64,000 nucleotides of DNA from Cupriavidus gilardii (lineage in GTDB: Bacteria; Pseudomonadota; Gammaproteobacteria; Burkholderiales; Burkholderiaceae), in the NCBI RefSeq assembly GCF_013314895.1, contig NZ_JABTYE010000002.1:248001-312000 (forward strand), written 5' to 3'. Position 1 is the stretch's first letter, and each line of letters starts with the position of its first letter. Position numbers and translations under genes: made by a program. Shown piece after piece: positions 63,043 to 64,000 of the stretch. Below the pieces are notes generated by a model. It was not told where the DNA came from. It worked only from the letters and a program-made list of their open reading frames with translations, and did not search any database.

Positions 63043-64000
63043 ATGAAAAAGACCAAGATAACCTTGACCGCCACGGCGCTGATCAGCGCATTGCTGCTGC
63101 TCGGCGGCTGCGCGAGCGGCAGCGGCTCGACCTCGATGGGAACGGGCGGCAAGGGAGGCGGCACGGTCGGTGACACCAATGGCGGCACCGGCAGCCCGAA
63201 CGGAGGTGGGACCGGTGGTGGTGGAAGCAGTGGCGGTGGAAGCGGTGGCGGTGGCACTGACGGTGGCGGCGGTGGTGGCACCGGCGGTGGTGGTACTGGC
63301 GGCGGCACTGGCGGCGGTACTGGTGGTGGCGGCGACGGCGGCGGCGGTACCGGCGGCGGCGGCGGCGGCGATGGTGGTGGTGGTGGCAACAACGGCGGTG
63401 GCGGCGATGGTGGCGGCGGCGGTGGCGGCACGCCGGTACGCAGCCCGACCGGCGAGGTCATCAACAAGACGGGCGACGTGGTCAGCAAGACCGGCGACCT
63501 CATCGGCGGCATCGGCGAACAGCTTCAAAGCGGCGTCAACCTGCCGGTGGTCTCGAACCAGACGCAGAACGGTGTCGGCGGCGCGATCGTGTCGGTCGGC
63601 AACGCGGTGGACTCGCTGGGCACCGGACTGAAGGACGGCCTGGGCAATATCCCGAATGCCGTCAATCCGATCGGCACCACCGTGGCCAGCACGGGCAACG
63701 TCGTGACCCATGTCGGTACCGCGGTCTCGCAGGTCGGCAGCGCGGTCAGCGGCGTGGGCACCGGCCCGCTGTCGCCGCTGGGCGCAGTGACCTCGCCGGT
63801 CGGCGCGCTGGTCGACAAGGTCGGCACCGGCGTTCAGACGCTTGGCGGCACGGTGGGCACCGTGCTGTCGACCGGCCCCATCGAGCAACTGACCAGCGGC
63901 GTCAGCCGCGCGATCGTGCCGCTGACCTCGCAGCTGACCAGCACCACGCAATCGCTGGGCGCGACCACCGGTCTCGGCCAGCCCGTGAACAACCTGCTGA
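63043..64000 (+). CDS. Gly-rich repeat lipoprotein (collagen-like type), paralogue B (3' end outside window)
   Basis: At least 319 residues; the gene runs past the window. Signal KKTKITLTATALISALLLLGGC has a clear lipobox, then comes an exceptionally Gly-rich linker of roughly 90 residues (Gly with Thr, Asp, Ser and Asn), then the same repeat domain as paralogue A: TVASTGNVVTHVGTAVSQVG, STGPIEQLTSGVSRAIVPLTSQL and ATTGLGQPVNNLL. The linker here is far longer than in paralogue A. AGGGG is seven bases before ATG 63043; ATG 63040 is also in frame. Confidence 0.8.
   Translation, partial: MKKTKITLTATALISALLLLGGCASGSGSTSMGTGGKGGGTVGDTNGGTGSPNGGGTGGGGSSGGGSGGGGTDGGGGGGTGGGGTGGGTGGGTGGGGDGGGGTGGGGGGDGGGGGNNGGGGDGGGGGGGTPVRSPTGEVINKTGDVVSKTGDLIGGIGEQLQSGVNLPVVSNQTQNGVGGAIVSVGNAVDSLGTGLKDGLGNIPNAVNPIGTTVASTGNVVTHVGTAVSQVGSAVSGVGTGPLSPLGAVTSPVGALVDKVGTGVQTLGGTVGTVLSTGPIEQLTSGVSRAIVPLTSQLTSTTQSLGATTGLGQPVNNLL

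Noticed and set aside
63150-63450. Short tandem GGC/GGT-rich repeats resembling a repeat array.
   Set aside because: They encode the poly-Gly linker of a lipoprotein in frame. There are no constant repeats with unique spacers, so this is not a CRISPR array. No CRISPR array was seen anywhere in the window.

Overview
The window is GC-rich, about 63-65% by eye. It carries four free-standing Bug/TctC-type solute receptors' worth of catabolic clusters (three receptors in all), many LysR regulators, CaiB and mmsA genes, and a complete Tad pilus locus. This points to a betaproteobacterium of the order Burkholderiales, probably a Cupriavidus/Ralstonia-like or Bordetella-like lineage. That placement is an inference from gene content, because no rRNA or other marker gene is present.

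Layout. 0-8.2 kb: small-molecule metabolism (MFS permease, LysR plus nitronate monooxygenase, an unknown protein with a possible nuclease core, a threonine-synthase-like enzyme plus Bug receptor under a divergent LysR). 8.2-13.6 kb: an AT-richer accessory island abutting a broken VOC gene. It holds a cyclodeaminase homologue and a run of DUF5131 (three-Cys-motif, phage Gp37/Gp68 type), its partner TcmP, and a SIR2-domain protein; this is the best candidate for an undescribed defence system. 13.6-18.1 kb: small housekeeping and stress genes (YggL, YaiI, DHCW cupin, cysteine-hydrolase relative, methionine aminopeptidase coupled to a ParD-like gene, VOC protein, streptothricin-acetyltransferase-like GNAT).

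18.4-26.5 kb: a second accessory island. A translationally coupled three-gene ABC-3C-type system (nuclease-like effector, small middle component, Rad50-like ATPase) lies next to a decayed tyrosine integrase, a GIY-YIG-like orphan, and a run of frameshifted genes (GFA, SDR, LysR, one unknown). 26.5-31.8 kb: VWA protein, exported amidohydrolase, MBL-fold hydrolase and an AT-rich orphan. 31.9-45.3 kb: catabolic regulons, namely a LacI-controlled SDR/VOC versus Bug/SnoaL/cupin divergon with two identical operators exactly 100 bp apart, an MFS exporter, a luciferase-like monooxygenase, CaiB plus Bug, and mmsA with a divergent LysR.

45.4-48.0 kb: a hipBA toxin-antitoxin operon with paired operators, and a small gene preceded by two tandem LexA boxes, followed by an XRE regulator. 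48.0-61.0 kb: a Tad/Flp pilus locus, all on the minus strand (flp, tadV, tadE-like, rcpC, rcpA, tadZ, tadA, tadB, tadC, tadD-like, a DUF3613 gene, tadG-like), ending in a sigma-54 activator with a degenerate receiver domain that is the likely local regulator. A palindromic repeat sits in the tadC-tadD junction and leaves tadD without an ordinary start codon. 61.3-64.0 kb: two divergent, paralogous Gly-rich lipoproteins that flank a gene-free stretch with GTTACGTAAC-type palindromes; the second runs off the window.
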